Assembly: GCA_023430065.1 (NCBI GenBank)
Contig: JAEZCG010000166.1
Location: 1 to 28,189 of the forward strand
DNA length: 28,189 nt
Origin: Pseudomonadota bacterium
GTDB taxonomy: Bacteria > Pseudomonadota > Gammaproteobacteria > Burkholderiales > SHXO01
Direction: 5' to 3'
A program made the position numbers and the translations under genes. The notes beneath the pieces were generated by a model that saw only the letters and a list, made by a program, of their open reading frames with translations, was not told the origin of the DNA and did no database searches. Below, piece after piece: positions 6,879-15,749 of the stretch. How positions within the stretch are numbered: position 1 is the stretch's first letter; each line of letters starts with the position of its first letter.

Positions 6879-8826
6879 GATCCTCGAGGATCTCTCGCCC
6901 ATCCTGCACCGGCCCGGTATGTATACCGATCCGGTCAACCCGAACCACGCCCTGGTCGAGATCCTCGACAACGCGGCGGACGAGGGCCTGGCCGGATTCG
7001 CGCGAGACGTGGACGTGATCCTGTACGAGGACGGCTCGGCCGAGGTGGTGGACAACGGGCGCGGCATTCCCGTCGACATCCATCCGAAGAAGAAAGTGCC
7101 CGCGGTGCAGGTGATCTTCACCACCCTGCACTCGGGCGGCAAGTTCCGCAAGACCGACCGGGAAGCAGCGTATCGCATAGCGGGCGGGCTGCACGGCGTC
7201 GGGGTGTGCGTGAGCAATGCGCTGTCACGGCGTCTCGAGGTCGAGGTACGCCGCGACGGCGGCGTGCACCGCATCGTCTTCGGCGACAACGGCAAGGTCA
7301 AGGAGCCCCTCAGGCAGGTCGGCAAGGCCGCGCCCCGCGAGACCGGCACGCGCGTGCGCTTCTGGCCGGATGCGCGCTATTTCGATTCACCCCAGATCGT
7401 CGCCGCGGACCTGGCCGCGCTGATGCGCGCCAAGGCCATGCTCTTGCCGGGCGTGAAGTTCACGCTCGGCATCGAGAAGAAGGGCAAGGTCGAAAGCCAG
7501 ACCTGGCACTTTCCACAAGGCATCCAGGGCTACTTCCAGAGCGCGGTCGGCAATCTCGACCCGGTCGCCGACAGCTTCTTCGGCGAGCGCTACGTCGCCG
7601 CACAGTCGGAGTCGGACAGCTTCGCCGAGGGCGAGGGCGCGATGTGGGCGATCGCCTGGACCCCGGAGGGCGAGGTCGTCACCGAGTCGTACGTCAACAT
7701 GATTCCCACGCGTCATGGCGGGACGCACGTGTCCGGCCTGCGGGAGGGCGTGTACAACGCGATCAAGAATTTCATCGACCTGCACGCAATGGGGCAGCGC
7801 GGTCTCAAGGTCGTACCCGAGGACGTGTGGTCGCGCGCGAACTACGTGCTGGCGGTGAAGATGCTCGATCCGCAGTTCAAGGGTCAGGTCAAGAACGAGC
7901 TGATTTCGCGCGATGCGGTCAAGCTGACTGCACAGATGGTGCGCGATCCGTTCGAGTTGTGGCTCAACCAGCATGTCGACGAGGGCAAGCGCATTGCGGA
8001 ACTGGTGATCCGCCAGGCCAATGCGCGCACGCGCGCGGCGCAGAAGGTGGAGCGGCGCAAGAGCGCGGGCGTGGCGGTGCTGCCCGGAAAACTGACCGAC
8101 TGCGCGTCCGAGGATCCGGAACGCAACGAGCTGTTCATCGTGGAGGGGGATTCTGCCGGCGGATCGGCCAAGCAGGCGCGGGACAAGGAGTTCCAGGCGG
8201 TACTCCCGCTCAAGGGCAAGCCGAAGAACACCTGGCAGGACAGCCCTGACACGTTGTACGCGAACAAGGAGATCGAGGCGATCGCCCTGGCGATCGGCGT
8301 GGACCATCACAAGCTCGGCGACGACATCGACTTGAGCAACCTGCGCTATCGCAAGATCATCGTTCTCGCCGATGCCGACGTCGACGGATCGCACATCCAG
8401 GTGCTGCTGCTCACGCTGTTCTTCCGGCACTTCCCGAAGCTCATCCAGAACGGCAACGTGTTCGTCGCGCAACCGCCGCTGTTCCGCATCGACGTGCCCG
8501 GACAGGGCAAGAGCAAGCCGGCGCGCAAGCTCTACGCGCTCGACGAGCAGGAACTCGTCGTGCTGGAGGAGAAGCTGGCGGACGAGGGGGTGCGCGAGGG
8601 CAGCTGGCAGGTCAGCCGCTTCAAGGGCCTGGGCGAGATGAATGCGGATCAGCTGTGGGAGACCACGCTCAATCCCGACACGAGGCGCGTCCTGCCCGTG
8701 ACGCTGGAGGACGGACTCGAGGTGTCCAATGACATCTTCAACATGATGATGGCCCGAGAGAATGCCTCGCAGCGCCGCGAGTGGATGGAGACGTACGGCA
8801 ATCTGGTGGAAGCGGACTTCACATGA
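6841..8826 (+). CDS. parE: DNA topoisomerase IV subunit B
   Basis: A protein of 661 residues, a normal length. ATG 6841 with upstream GAGG opens on MAKKPGYTAEDIEILEDL, typical of ParE. The GHKL ATPase has LVEILDNAADE, VDNGRGIPVD and the lid motif GGLHGVG. The TOPRIM domain has Glu435 in EGDSAGGSAKQARD and the DADVDG acidic cluster (Asp511, 513, 515). RFKGLGEMN marks the C-terminal tail. ParE supplies ATP-driven strand passage for ParC in decatenating daughter chromosomes. The gene overlaps the HTH-like gene upstream by 38 bases and parC downstream by four (ATGA), so translation is probably coupled. ParE rather than GyrB is chosen from the overall match to ParE and the direct parC linkage. Confidence 0.97.
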   Translation: MAKKPGYTAEDIEILEDLSPILHRPGMYTDPVNPNHALVEILDNAADEGLAGFARDVDVILYEDGSAEVVDNGRGIPVDIHPKKKVPAVQVIFTTLHSGGKFRKTDREAAYRIAGGLHGVGVCVSNALSRRLEVEVRRDGGVHRIVFGDNGKVKEPLRQVGKAAPRETGTRVRFWPDARYFDSPQIVAADLAALMRAKAMLLPGVKFTLGIEKKGKVESQTWHFPQGIQGYFQSAVGNLDPVADSFFGERYVAAQSESDSFAEGEGAMWAIAWTPEGEVVTESYVNMIPTRHGGTHVSGLREGVYNAIKNFIDLHAMGQRGLKVVPEDVWSRANYVLAVKMLDPQFKGQVKNELISRDAVKLTAQMVRDPFELWLNQHVDEGKRIAELVIRQANARTRAAQKVERRKSAGVAVLPGKLTDCASEDPERNELFIVEGDSAGGSAKQARDKEFQAVLPLKGKPKNTWQDSPDTLYANKEIEAIALAIGVDHHKLGDDIDLSNLRYRKIIVLADADVDGSHIQVLLLTLFFRHFPKLIQNGNVFVAQPPLFRIDVPGQGKSKPARKLYALDEQELVVLEEKLADEGVREGSWQVSRFKGLGEMNADQLWETTLNPDTRRVLPVTLEDGLEVSNDIFNMMMARENASQRREWMETYGNLVEADFT

Positions 8827-11273
8827 GCAGCGATCAGCCCGATCTGTTCGGCGACACGGCCATCGCCGAGAACGAAAAGCCCGCCGACAAGCCGCACGGC
8901 GCGAAGCCCGCAGCCGCCGGCGGCGGCGCAGGCCGCCTGCCGCCGCACTTCGCGCCGATGTCGGGCGAACTGGGCGATGCACTCCCGGTGGGTCGATACG
9001 CCTCGACCCAGTACCTGCAGTACGCGATCGCGACGGTGAAGGATCGCGCGCTGCCGCGCGTGGGCGACGGCCAGAAGCCGGTGCAGGGTCGCATCCTGTA
9101 CACGATGTGGGACAACGGCACGCGCGCGGGCACCAAGCGCACCAAGTCCGCCGCAGTCGTGGGCGACGTGCTCGGCAAGTACCACCCGCACGGCGATGCC
9201 TCGGTGTACGACGCACTCGTGCGTCTGGCTCAGGAATTCACGCTACGCTATCCGCTCATCGACGGGGAGGGCAACTTCGGCTCGCGTGATGGCGACGAAG
9301 CGGCGGCCTACCGATACACAGAAGCGCGTCTGACGCGCTTCGCGGAAGTGCTGCTGGCCGAACTCGAGCAGGGCACGGTCGATTTCATCCCGAACTACGA
9401 CGGCACGCGCGAAGAGCCGGTCGTGCTGCCGGCACGCCTGCCGGTGGTGCTGCTCAACGGCGCCTCCGGCATCGCCGTGGGGATGGCTACCGAAATTCCC
9501 AGCCACAACCTGAACGAGGTCGCCACTGCCGCAGTTGCGATGATCCGCGATCCGCAGCTCTCGGTGGCCGGTCTCATGCGCCACATCAAGGGACCGGACT
9601 TCCCGGGCGGCGGGCAGATCATCACGCCGCGCGCCGAGATGAAGGAGGCCTATTCCAGCGGGCGCGGATCGATCCGCGTGCGTGCGCGCTGGACGATCGA
9701 GCGGCTGGCCCGTGGTCAGTGGCAACTGGTGGTGTATGAGCTGCCTCCCGGCACATCCGCGCGCAAGGTGCTGGAGGAGATCGATGCGCTGAGCAATCCT
9801 CAACCGAAGGCCGGAAAGAAGTCGCTCACGCCCGAGCAGCAGCGCGAGAAGCAGTTGGTGCTGTCGATGCTCGATACCGGCGAGCGCAGCGTGCGCGACG
9901 AGAGCGATCGCCAGCATCCGGTTCGGCTGGTGTTCGAGCCGCGCACCTCGAAGATCGACGAGAACGAGTTCATCAACCTGCTGCTCGCAAAGACCAGCCT
10001 GGAGACCAACGTCGCGCTCAACCTGGTGATGGTCGGCCTGGACGGTCGGCCGACCAGCAAGAACCTGCGCGATATCGTCTCCGAGTGGGTCCAGTTCCGG
10101 CTGACCACCGTCACGCGACGCACGCGCTACCGGCTCGACCAGGTGCTGGATCGCATCCACGTGCTGGAAGGGCGGATGATCGTCCTGCTCAACGTGGACA
10201 AGGTCATACGCATCATCCGCAATGCGGACGACCCGAAGGCCGATCTCATCGCGGCGTTCGAGCTGTCCGAGCGCCAGGCCGACGACATCCTCGACATGCG
10301 CCTGCGCATGCTCGCCAAGCTCGAGCACATCAAGATCGAGCAGGAGCTGGACGACAAGCGCAAGGAGCAGAAGCAGCTCGAGCGCATCCTCGACGATCGC
10401 AAGGCGCTGGAAGACCTGGTCGTGTCCGAGATCGAGAAGGACATGCAGACCTTCGGCGACAAGCGCCGCACGCGCATCGAGGAGGCGGAGAAGGCCGAAG
10501 TCGAGACGCCGATCGTCGACGATCCGGTCACGGTGATCTTCTCCCGCAAAGGGTGGGTGCGCGCGCGCCAGGGCTGGGAAGTCGACCCGAACGCGCTGTC
10601 CTTCAAGGAAGGCGATGCCTTGCAGTCGCTGATCAGGGTGCGCACGGTCGACCCGGTCGTGTTCCTGGATTCGAAGGGGCGTGCCTACACGGTGGAAGCC
10701 TCACAGCTGCCGCCGGGACGCGGCGACGGTGCTCCCGCGTCGTCGCTGGTGGACGTGCAGGACGGCGCCCACATCCTCTACGTCGTGGCCGGCAAGCCGG
10801 ACACGAGCGTGATCGTCGCCTCCAACGCCGGCTACGGATTCCTGACCAAGCTCTCCGACATGATGTCGTCGCGCCGTGCCGGCCGGGAGTTCCTGAGCGT
10901 CGAGGACGACGAACGGCCGTTGCAGCCGATGGCGTATCGGGAGGCGGCGGACAACTACGTCGTCGCTGTGTCCGAGCAGGGCCGCATGCTGCTGTTCCAG
11001 ACCGCCGAGCTCAAGCAGATGGCGCGCGGGCGGGGCGTGATCCTCATGGGGCTGGAGAAGGGCGAGAAGCTGGTGGCGGTGGCGGTGACCAACCAGCGCA
11101 CGCTCACGCTATTCGGAACGGGTCGAGGCGGCAAGGAGCGCGACGTGACCATCGGCGAGAAGGACATGGGGCATTACGCAGGCCACCGTGCGCGCATGGG
11201 GCGCGTACTACCCGACAAGCTCAAGCCGCAGGCGCTGCGACTCGCGCCCGTGCAGCCGGGGACCCAGGACTAG
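8823..11273 (+). CDS. parC: DNA topoisomerase IV subunit A
   Basis: A protein of 816 residues starting at the ATG that overlaps the parE stop (ATGA). A 45-residue low-complexity N-terminal extension (Ala/Gly/Lys-rich) precedes the usual ParC start region. The breakage-reunion domain has GDGQKPVQGRILY, KYHPHGDASVYDALVRLAQ and the catalytic Tyr165 in AAYRYTEARL. Coiled-coil segments lie around LEHIKIEQELDDKRKEQKQLE. The C-terminal domain (about 560-800) is a pinwheel of beta blades (GYGFLTKLSDM..., GRGVILMGLEKGEK...). The quinolone-region residue after GD is Ala126, where E. coli ParC has Ser80, and Asp130 stands where E. coli has Glu84. Function: ATP-dependent decatenation with ParE. Confidence 0.97.
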   Translation: MSSDQPDLFGDTAIAENEKPADKPHGAKPAAAGGGAGRLPPHFAPMSGELGDALPVGRYASTQYLQYAIATVKDRALPRVGDGQKPVQGRILYTMWDNGTRAGTKRTKSAAVVGDVLGKYHPHGDASVYDALVRLAQEFTLRYPLIDGEGNFGSRDGDEAAAYRYTEARLTRFAEVLLAELEQGTVDFIPNYDGTREEPVVLPARLPVVLLNGASGIAVGMATEIPSHNLNEVATAAVAMIRDPQLSVAGLMRHIKGPDFPGGGQIITPRAEMKEAYSSGRGSIRVRARWTIERLARGQWQLVVYELPPGTSARKVLEEIDALSNPQPKAGKKSLTPEQQREKQLVLSMLDTGERSVRDESDRQHPVRLVFEPRTSKIDENEFINLLLAKTSLETNVALNLVMVGLDGRPTSKNLRDIVSEWVQFRLTTVTRRTRYRLDQVLDRIHVLEGRMIVLLNVDKVIRIIRNADDPKADLIAAFELSERQADDILDMRLRMLAKLEHIKIEQELDDKRKEQKQLERILDDRKALEDLVVSEIEKDMQTFGDKRRTRIEEAEKAEVETPIVDDPVTVIFSRKGWVRARQGWEVDPNALSFKEGDALQSLIRVRTVDPVVFLDSKGRAYTVEASQLPPGRGDGAPASSLVDVQDGAHILYVVAGKPDTSVIVASNAGYGFLTKLSDMMSSRRAGREFLSVEDDERPLQPMAYREAADNYVVAVSEQGRMLLFQTAELKQMARGRGVILMGLEKGEKLVAVAVTNQRTLTLFGTGRGGKERDVTIGEKDMGHYAGHRARMGRVLPDKLKPQALRLAPVQPGTQD

Positions 11274-11368
11274 CGTCGAGCAGACCCGGGCCGTTCTTGC
11301 CGCGCGTTGGGCGATGAACGCCTGCACTGGCGGCGCGTGTGTGGAGATCGCCCGGAAATGTCCCGGAA

Positions 11369-12151
11369 CTAAGGCGGCGCCGGCAGCGCCGGCGTGTCGT
11401 CCTTGAGCGCGACCCCCGACACGCGCAATCGGCGCGACGTGCCCATCAGGTGCAGCAGCTGGTGCGACGCCCGGGCGTAGTCCAGCCCCTGCGGGCGGAC
11501 GTTCGAGATGCAGTTGCGCTGCGCGTTGGTGCAGCCGGGCAGGGGATTCCAGGTGAGATAGATGCCGAGGCTGTCGGGAGCGGACAGTCCCGGCCGCTCG
11601 CCGATCAGCATCACGCTCATCGCCGCACCGAGCAGGGCGCCGATCTCGTCCGCCACGGCGACGCGGCCCTGCTGCACGATGCACAGCGGTGCGAGCCGCC
11701 ACGCGCCTGCAGCCAGCTGCGGCAGCACCCGTTCGAGCAGCGGCGGGGCATGGCGTTCCAGCGCGATGGCGGATAGTCCGTCCGCCAACACGAAAACGAC
11801 GTCGGGCGCCGGTGCAGCGTCGGCCGGCGGGGAATCCAGCAGCGCCTTCGATTCCGGTGCGAGGATACGGCCGAGGTCCGGCCGCTGGATGTAGCGGTGG
11901 CGGTCGGTGGCGGCGCTGCGCAACTGCAGCACGGTCCAGCCGCGCATTTCCAGGGCCGTACCGAGCGCATCGAGGTCGAGGTCGCGCATCACGGCATCGC
12001 GCGCCCGCGCGCGTGCCAGCTGGAAGTCGAGCAGGGCGCGTGTCGGCAGGCTGCCGCCGGCACGTCCGAGCGCGATGCGCGCATCCGTGAAGCGTCGCAG
12101 GGCGCTCCACGGGTCCGCGCCGTGCACGCGCTTCGCGATCTCGTCGTTCAC
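11369..12151 (-). CDS. eutC: Ethanolamine ammonia-lyase small subunit
   Basis: A protein of 260 residues. The GTG at 12151 overlaps the eutB stop (GTGA), giving MNDEIAKRVHGADPW; no other start fits the homologous region better. Family landmarks are FTDARIALGRAGGSLPT, FQLARARARDAV, VVFVLADGLSAIALERHA, MLIGERPGLSAPDSLGIYLTW and GCTNAQRNCISNVR. EutC together with EutB forms the adenosylcobalamin-dependent enzyme that cleaves ethanolamine to acetaldehyde and ammonia; EutC contributes to cobalamin binding. Its length is that of the compact form found outside enterobacteria. No microcompartment, reactivase (eutA) or aldehyde dehydrogenase gene is present within the window. Confidence 0.96.
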   Translation of the reverse strand: MNDEIAKRVHGADPWSALRRFTDARIALGRAGGSLPTRALLDFQLARARARDAVMRDLDLDALGTALEMRGWTVLQLRSAATDRHRYIQRPDLGRILAPESKALLDSPPADAAPAPDVVFVLADGLSAIALERHAPPLLERVLPQLAAGAWRLAPLCIVQQGRVAVADEIGALLGAAMSVMLIGERPGLSAPDSLGIYLTWNPLPGCTNAQRNCISNVRPQGLDYARASHQLLHLMGTSRRLRVSGVALKDDTPALPAPP

Positions 12152-13545
12152 GACTCGTTCGAGGGTGCGCCGGGCACCAGGTCGAGCAGGCGGTGGGAGG
12201 CAGGCGCGGGCCGGAGCGTGAGCGGGCTGTCGAACAGTCCCATGCGCAGCAGCCACGCCTCGAACTCGGGCGCAGGCCGCAGGCCCAGCGTCTGGCGCAG
12301 ATACAGCGCGTCGTGGTGCGAGGTGCTCTGATAGTTGAGCATGATGTCGTCCGCGCCGGGCACGCCCATGACATAGTTGACGCCCGCCACGCCGAGCAGC
12401 GTGAGCAGTGTATCCATGTCGTCCTGGTCGGCGTCGGCGTGATTCGTGTAGCACACGTCCACGCCCATCGGCAGGCCGAGCAGTTTGCCGCAGAAGTGGT
12501 CCTCGACGCCGGCGCGCACGATCTCGCGTCCATTCAGATACTCCGGGCCGATGAAGCCGACGACGCTGTTGACCAGCAGCGGACGGAACAGGCGCGCGAA
12601 CCCATAGGCGCGCGCCTCCAGCGTCTGCTGGTCCACGCCGTGGTGGGCGTTCGCGGACAGCGCGCTGCCCTGGCCGGTCTCGAAGTACATCACGTCGTCG
12701 CCGACGCTGCCGCGGCGCAGGGAGAGTGCCGCGGCGCGTGCCTCGTGCAGCAGCGCGGCATCTACGCCGAAGCTCTCGTTGGTCGCCTGCGTTCCGCCGA
12801 TCGACTGGAAGACGAGGTCGACCGGGGCGCCGCGCTCGATTGCGGCGATCGAGGTGGTCACGTGCGTCAGCACGCACGACTGCGTGGGGATTTCGTGCGT
12901 CCGGATGATTTCGTCGAGCATGCGCAGCAGATCGCGCACGCGCCCGAGGCTGTCGCTGGCCGGGTTGATGCCGATCACCGCGTCGCCGCAGCCGTACATC
13001 AGTCCATCCAGGATGCTCGCGGCAATGCCGCGCGGATCGTCGGTGGGATGATTGGGCTGGAGCCGCACGGCCAGGCGACCGCGCAGGCCCAGCGTGTTGC
13101 GCAGCGCACTGGTGACCTCGCACTTGTGCGCCACCAGCACCATGTCCTGGATGCGCATGAGCTTGCTCACCGCGGCGACCATCTCGGGCAGCATGCCGGG
13201 TGCGAGTGCGCTCAGGGCATCGCTCGTCGTGGCATAGTCGAGGAGCCAGTCGCGCAGCCCTCCTACAGTCAGATGCCGAACGGCGGAGAAGGCGGCCGCA
13301 TCGTGGGTCTCGAGGCCGATGCGCGTGACTTCATCGTCCTCCGGCGGGATGAGGTGCTCCTTCAGGAAGGTGTCGAGCGGCACGTCGGCCAAGGCCATCT
13401 GTGCGGCGACGCGCTCCTCCGCACTCGCCGCCGCGATACCGGCCAGCGCATCGCCCGTGCGGCCCGGCGTCGCCTTGGCGAGAAGCGTCTTGAGCTCGGG
13501 GAAGACGTAGGAACGCGAACCGACGCGTTGACGGAACCGGGGCAT
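12148..13545 (-). CDS. eutB: Ethanolamine ammonia-lyase large subunit
   Basis: A protein of 465 residues, close to the usual 450-465. I chose ATG 13545 (MPRFRQRVGSRSYVFPELKTLLAKA) since the strand YVFPELK is near the N-terminus of EutB; longer frames upstream are only open by composition. Signatures include LRGRLAVRLQPNHPTDDPRGIAASI, DAVIGINPASDS, GGTQATNESFGVD, VMYFETGQGSALSANAHHGVDQQT and CYTNHADADQDDMDTLLTLLGVAG. It forms the TIM-barrel catalytic subunit that holds ethanolamine above the cobalamin. It is translationally coupled to eutC and divergent from the SulP gene. I see no clear cobalamin riboswitch in the upstream region. Confidence 0.97.
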   Translation of the reverse strand: MPRFRQRVGSRSYVFPELKTLLAKATPGRTGDALAGIAAASAEERVAAQMALADVPLDTFLKEHLIPPEDDEVTRIGLETHDAAAFSAVRHLTVGGLRDWLLDYATTSDALSALAPGMLPEMVAAVSKLMRIQDMVLVAHKCEVTSALRNTLGLRGRLAVRLQPNHPTDDPRGIAASILDGLMYGCGDAVIGINPASDSLGRVRDLLRMLDEIIRTHEIPTQSCVLTHVTTSIAAIERGAPVDLVFQSIGGTQATNESFGVDAALLHEARAAALSLRRGSVGDDVMYFETGQGSALSANAHHGVDQQTLEARAYGFARLFRPLLVNSVVGFIGPEYLNGREIVRAGVEDHFCGKLLGLPMGVDVCYTNHADADQDDMDTLLTLLGVAGVNYVMGVPGADDIMLNYQSTSHHDALYLRQTLGLRPAPEFEAWLLRMGLFDSPLTLRPAPASHRLLDLVPGAPSNES

Positions 13546-13984
13546 GACCGCATGCGCATGAGGCGGAGAGCTATGGTAGCGCGCGGCGCTCGAGCACGCC
13601 CTGCCGTGCACGGCTGTATCGACCGCGTACGGCGCCGTCGCGCGACGCGTGTTCGACCCGGCGAGCGCTGAGCATTCCATCCAGCGCCGCGGCCGCGCCG
13701 CAGGGCCGCGCCCGCGCGCAGCGAGACGTCGTCGTGCGCGCGGAAACATGGTACTTGCGGCGCCGAGGGCAAGTGCGTGTCGGCGCTGCCTGCGCGCTTG
13801 CTGTATCGTCCCGAGAGGCTCCTGGCCTTGACCGGTGTCGCGACCTCAGGGTGCGTTTCAACGAGGCGGGGGATGGACAATCTTCCACGCCACACCGCAA
13901 CATGGCGCGTCATCGCACGCTGGCGACAGCGTGTCCCTGGACCCCTCGGACGTTCCCGCATCGCTCTCGGCCCGTCGAACACTC
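13546..13984. other. Divergent intergenic region between eutB and the SulP transporter
   Basis: This 439-base stretch has no gene I can support. It is very G+C-rich, with self-complementary CGCGGCCGCG-type tracts near 13690-13720, and holds no clear sigma70 or sigma54 promoter. Open frames through it are compositional. Part of its right end may belong to the SulP gene if GTG 13835 or GTG 13931 is used as start. Confidence 0.5.
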
Positions 13985-15688
13985 ATGCGATCGGCACTGC
14001 ACCGGATGGTGCCCCTGCTCGACTGGGCGCGGAGCTACTCACGCGCCGATCTCGAGGGCGACCTGCTCGCCGGCATCGTGACCGCGATCCTGCTCGTCCC
14101 GCAGGCCATGGCGTTCAGTCTGCTGGCGGGACTGCCGCCGCAGGCCGGCCTGTATGCGAGCATGCTGCCCCCTGTCATGTACGCCCTTCTCGGCACCAGC
14201 CGGACGCTGGCGGTCGGTCCGGTGTCGGTCGCGGCGATCATGGTTGCGCAGGCGCTCGCGCAGATGCCATCCGGCACCGATGCCCTCACCGCTGCACTGC
14301 TGCTGGCACTGCTTTCGGGTCTCGTGCTGATCGGTCTGGGCATGTTGCGTCTGGGGCAACTCGCGAACTTCCTCGGCCATCCCGTGCTGAGCGGATTCAC
14401 CACCGCCGCGGCGCTGGTCATCGTGGCCGCGCAACTGCCTGCGCTGTTCGGCATTGCCCTGCCTGCGGACTGGAGGATGGCCGATCTGCCGGCGCTGTTC
14501 GCGGCGTTCAATTCCGTCGCGCTCTTCATCGGCGTCGGTGCGCTCGTCCTGCTCTGGTTCGCCGCCGGACGCCTCGAGCGCATCCTGTGCCGAGCCGGCA
14601 TGTCCGCTCGCGGCGCCTCGGCAGCGAGCAAGACTGCGCCGCTGTTGGCCGTCGGCGCAGGTACGCTGGCGGTCGTCGCCCTCGACCTCGATGCGCGCTA
14701 CGGCGTCGCGGTGGTGGGCGCCCTGCCTGCCGGGCTACCCACTCTCGGACTGACGCTGCCGGCGGCGCACATGCTGATCGACCTGCTGCCTTCCGCCGTG
14801 CTCATCGGCATGGTCGGCTACGTCGAGAGCGTCTCCATCGCCAAGACGCTCGCCAACCGCAGGCGCCAGGCGATCGATCCGAACCAGGAACTGCTGGCAC
14901 TGGGGGCCGCCAACGTCGCCGCCGCGTTCTCCGGCGGCATGCCGGTGGCCGGTGGCTTCAGCCGCACCCTGGTCAACTTCAATGCGGGTGCCCGGACGCA
15001 GGCGGCGGCGTTGCTCACTGCGGCATTGGTCGCGTCGGTCGCGCTGCTGTTCACGCCGCTGCTTGCGCAGATACCGAAGGCGGCGCTCGCGGCAATCATC
15101 ATCTTCGCCGTGTCGCGCCTGATCGACCTGCGCACGGCACTGCATGCATGGCGTTACGACAGGATCGACGGTGCGGTCCTGCTCGTTACGGCCGTGGGCG
15201 TGCTTGCGCTCGGCATCGAGGAGGGGCTGGTGTCCGGTGTGGTGGCGTCGCTGCTCACGTATGTCTGGCGCGCTTCCCGCCCGCACATGGCGGTGCTCGG
15301 TCGCGTGCCGGGAACCGAGCATTTCCGCAACGTGCAGCGCTACTCCCACCTGGAGACCTGGCCGCACATCCTGCTGCTGCGCGTGGACGAACACCTCTCG
15401 TTCGCCAACGCGGTGTACCTCGAGCAGGCGCTCATGCAGCACGTCGCCCAACGGGCGCAACTGAAGCACCTCGTGCTCGTGTGCAGCGGCATCAACGGCG
15501 TGGACTTCAGCGCCCTCGAGACCCTGGTCAAATTCGCTGAGTCCGCGCGTGCCGCCGGCATCACCCTGCACCTCGCCGAGGTCAAGGGCCCGGTGATGGA
15601 TCGCCTGCGCGGCACCGAACTGCTGCGCGGGTTACCGCCGGGGCGCGTATTCCTGAGTGCACACGAGGCGATTCGCGCGCTCGTATGA
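13985..15688 (+). CDS. SulP/SLC26-family anion transporter with C-terminal STAS domain
   Basis: A protein of about 567 residues. The family begins with a short amphipathic segment before TM1, here LLDWARSYSRADLEGDLLAGIVTAILLVPQAMAFSLLAGLPPQAGLY, the classic SulP signature. I chose ATG 13985; ATG 14006, GTG 13931 and GTG 13835 are alternatives and none has a strong ribosome binding site. SRTLAVGPVSVAAIM, LGHPVLSGFTTAAALVI and ESVSIAKTLANRRRQAIDPNQELLALGAANV are further family motifs. The last 110 residues are a STAS domain (LLLRVDEHLSFANAVYLEQ..., CSGINGVDFSALETL). Members transport sulfate, bicarbonate, molybdate or dicarboxylates; the substrate cannot be read from the sequence. No carbonic anhydrase or sulfur-assimilation gene adjoins it. 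Confidence 0.92.
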   Translation: MRSALHRMVPLLDWARSYSRADLEGDLLAGIVTAILLVPQAMAFSLLAGLPPQAGLYASMLPPVMYALLGTSRTLAVGPVSVAAIMVAQALAQMPSGTDALTAALLLALLSGLVLIGLGMLRLGQLANFLGHPVLSGFTTAAALVIVAAQLPALFGIALPADWRMADLPALFAAFNSVALFIGVGALVLLWFAAGRLERILCRAGMSARGASAASKTAPLLAVGAGTLAVVALDLDARYGVAVVGALPAGLPTLGLTLPAAHMLIDLLPSAVLIGMVGYVESVSIAKTLANRRRQAIDPNQELLALGAANVAAAFSGGMPVAGGFSRTLVNFNAGARTQAAALLTAALVASVALLFTPLLAQIPKAALAAIIIFAVSRLIDLRTALHAWRYDRIDGAVLLVTAVGVLALGIEEGLVSGVVASLLTYVWRASRPHMAVLGRVPGTEHFRNVQRYSHLETWPHILLLRVDEHLSFANAVYLEQALMQHVAQRAQLKHLVLVCSGINGVDFSALETLVKFAESARAAGITLHLAEVKGPVMDRLRGTELLRGLPPGRVFLSAHEAIRALV

Positions 15689-15749
15689 AGCGCGAGCGGA
15701 AACCAACTCGACGCGTGCGGTCGTCCGCGGGACGCGCAGGTCAGCCCGC

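Noticed and set aside
7387..9216. 609-codon open frame antisense to parE/parC
   Set aside because: Frames opposite strongly biased high-G+C genes stay open by composition. The protein is rich in Arg, His and Leu, has no family features, and spans two well-identified genes.
13546..13984. Cobalamin riboswitch upstream of eutB
   Set aside because: I looked for a B12-box-like conserved string on the minus strand and found none. The region is merely G+C-rich with self-complementary tracts.
13777..15540. 587-codon frame overlapping the SulP gene
   Set aside because: It is in another frame of the SulP gene. The SulP frame carries all family motifs and the STAS domain; this one is Arg/Ala-rich without motifs.
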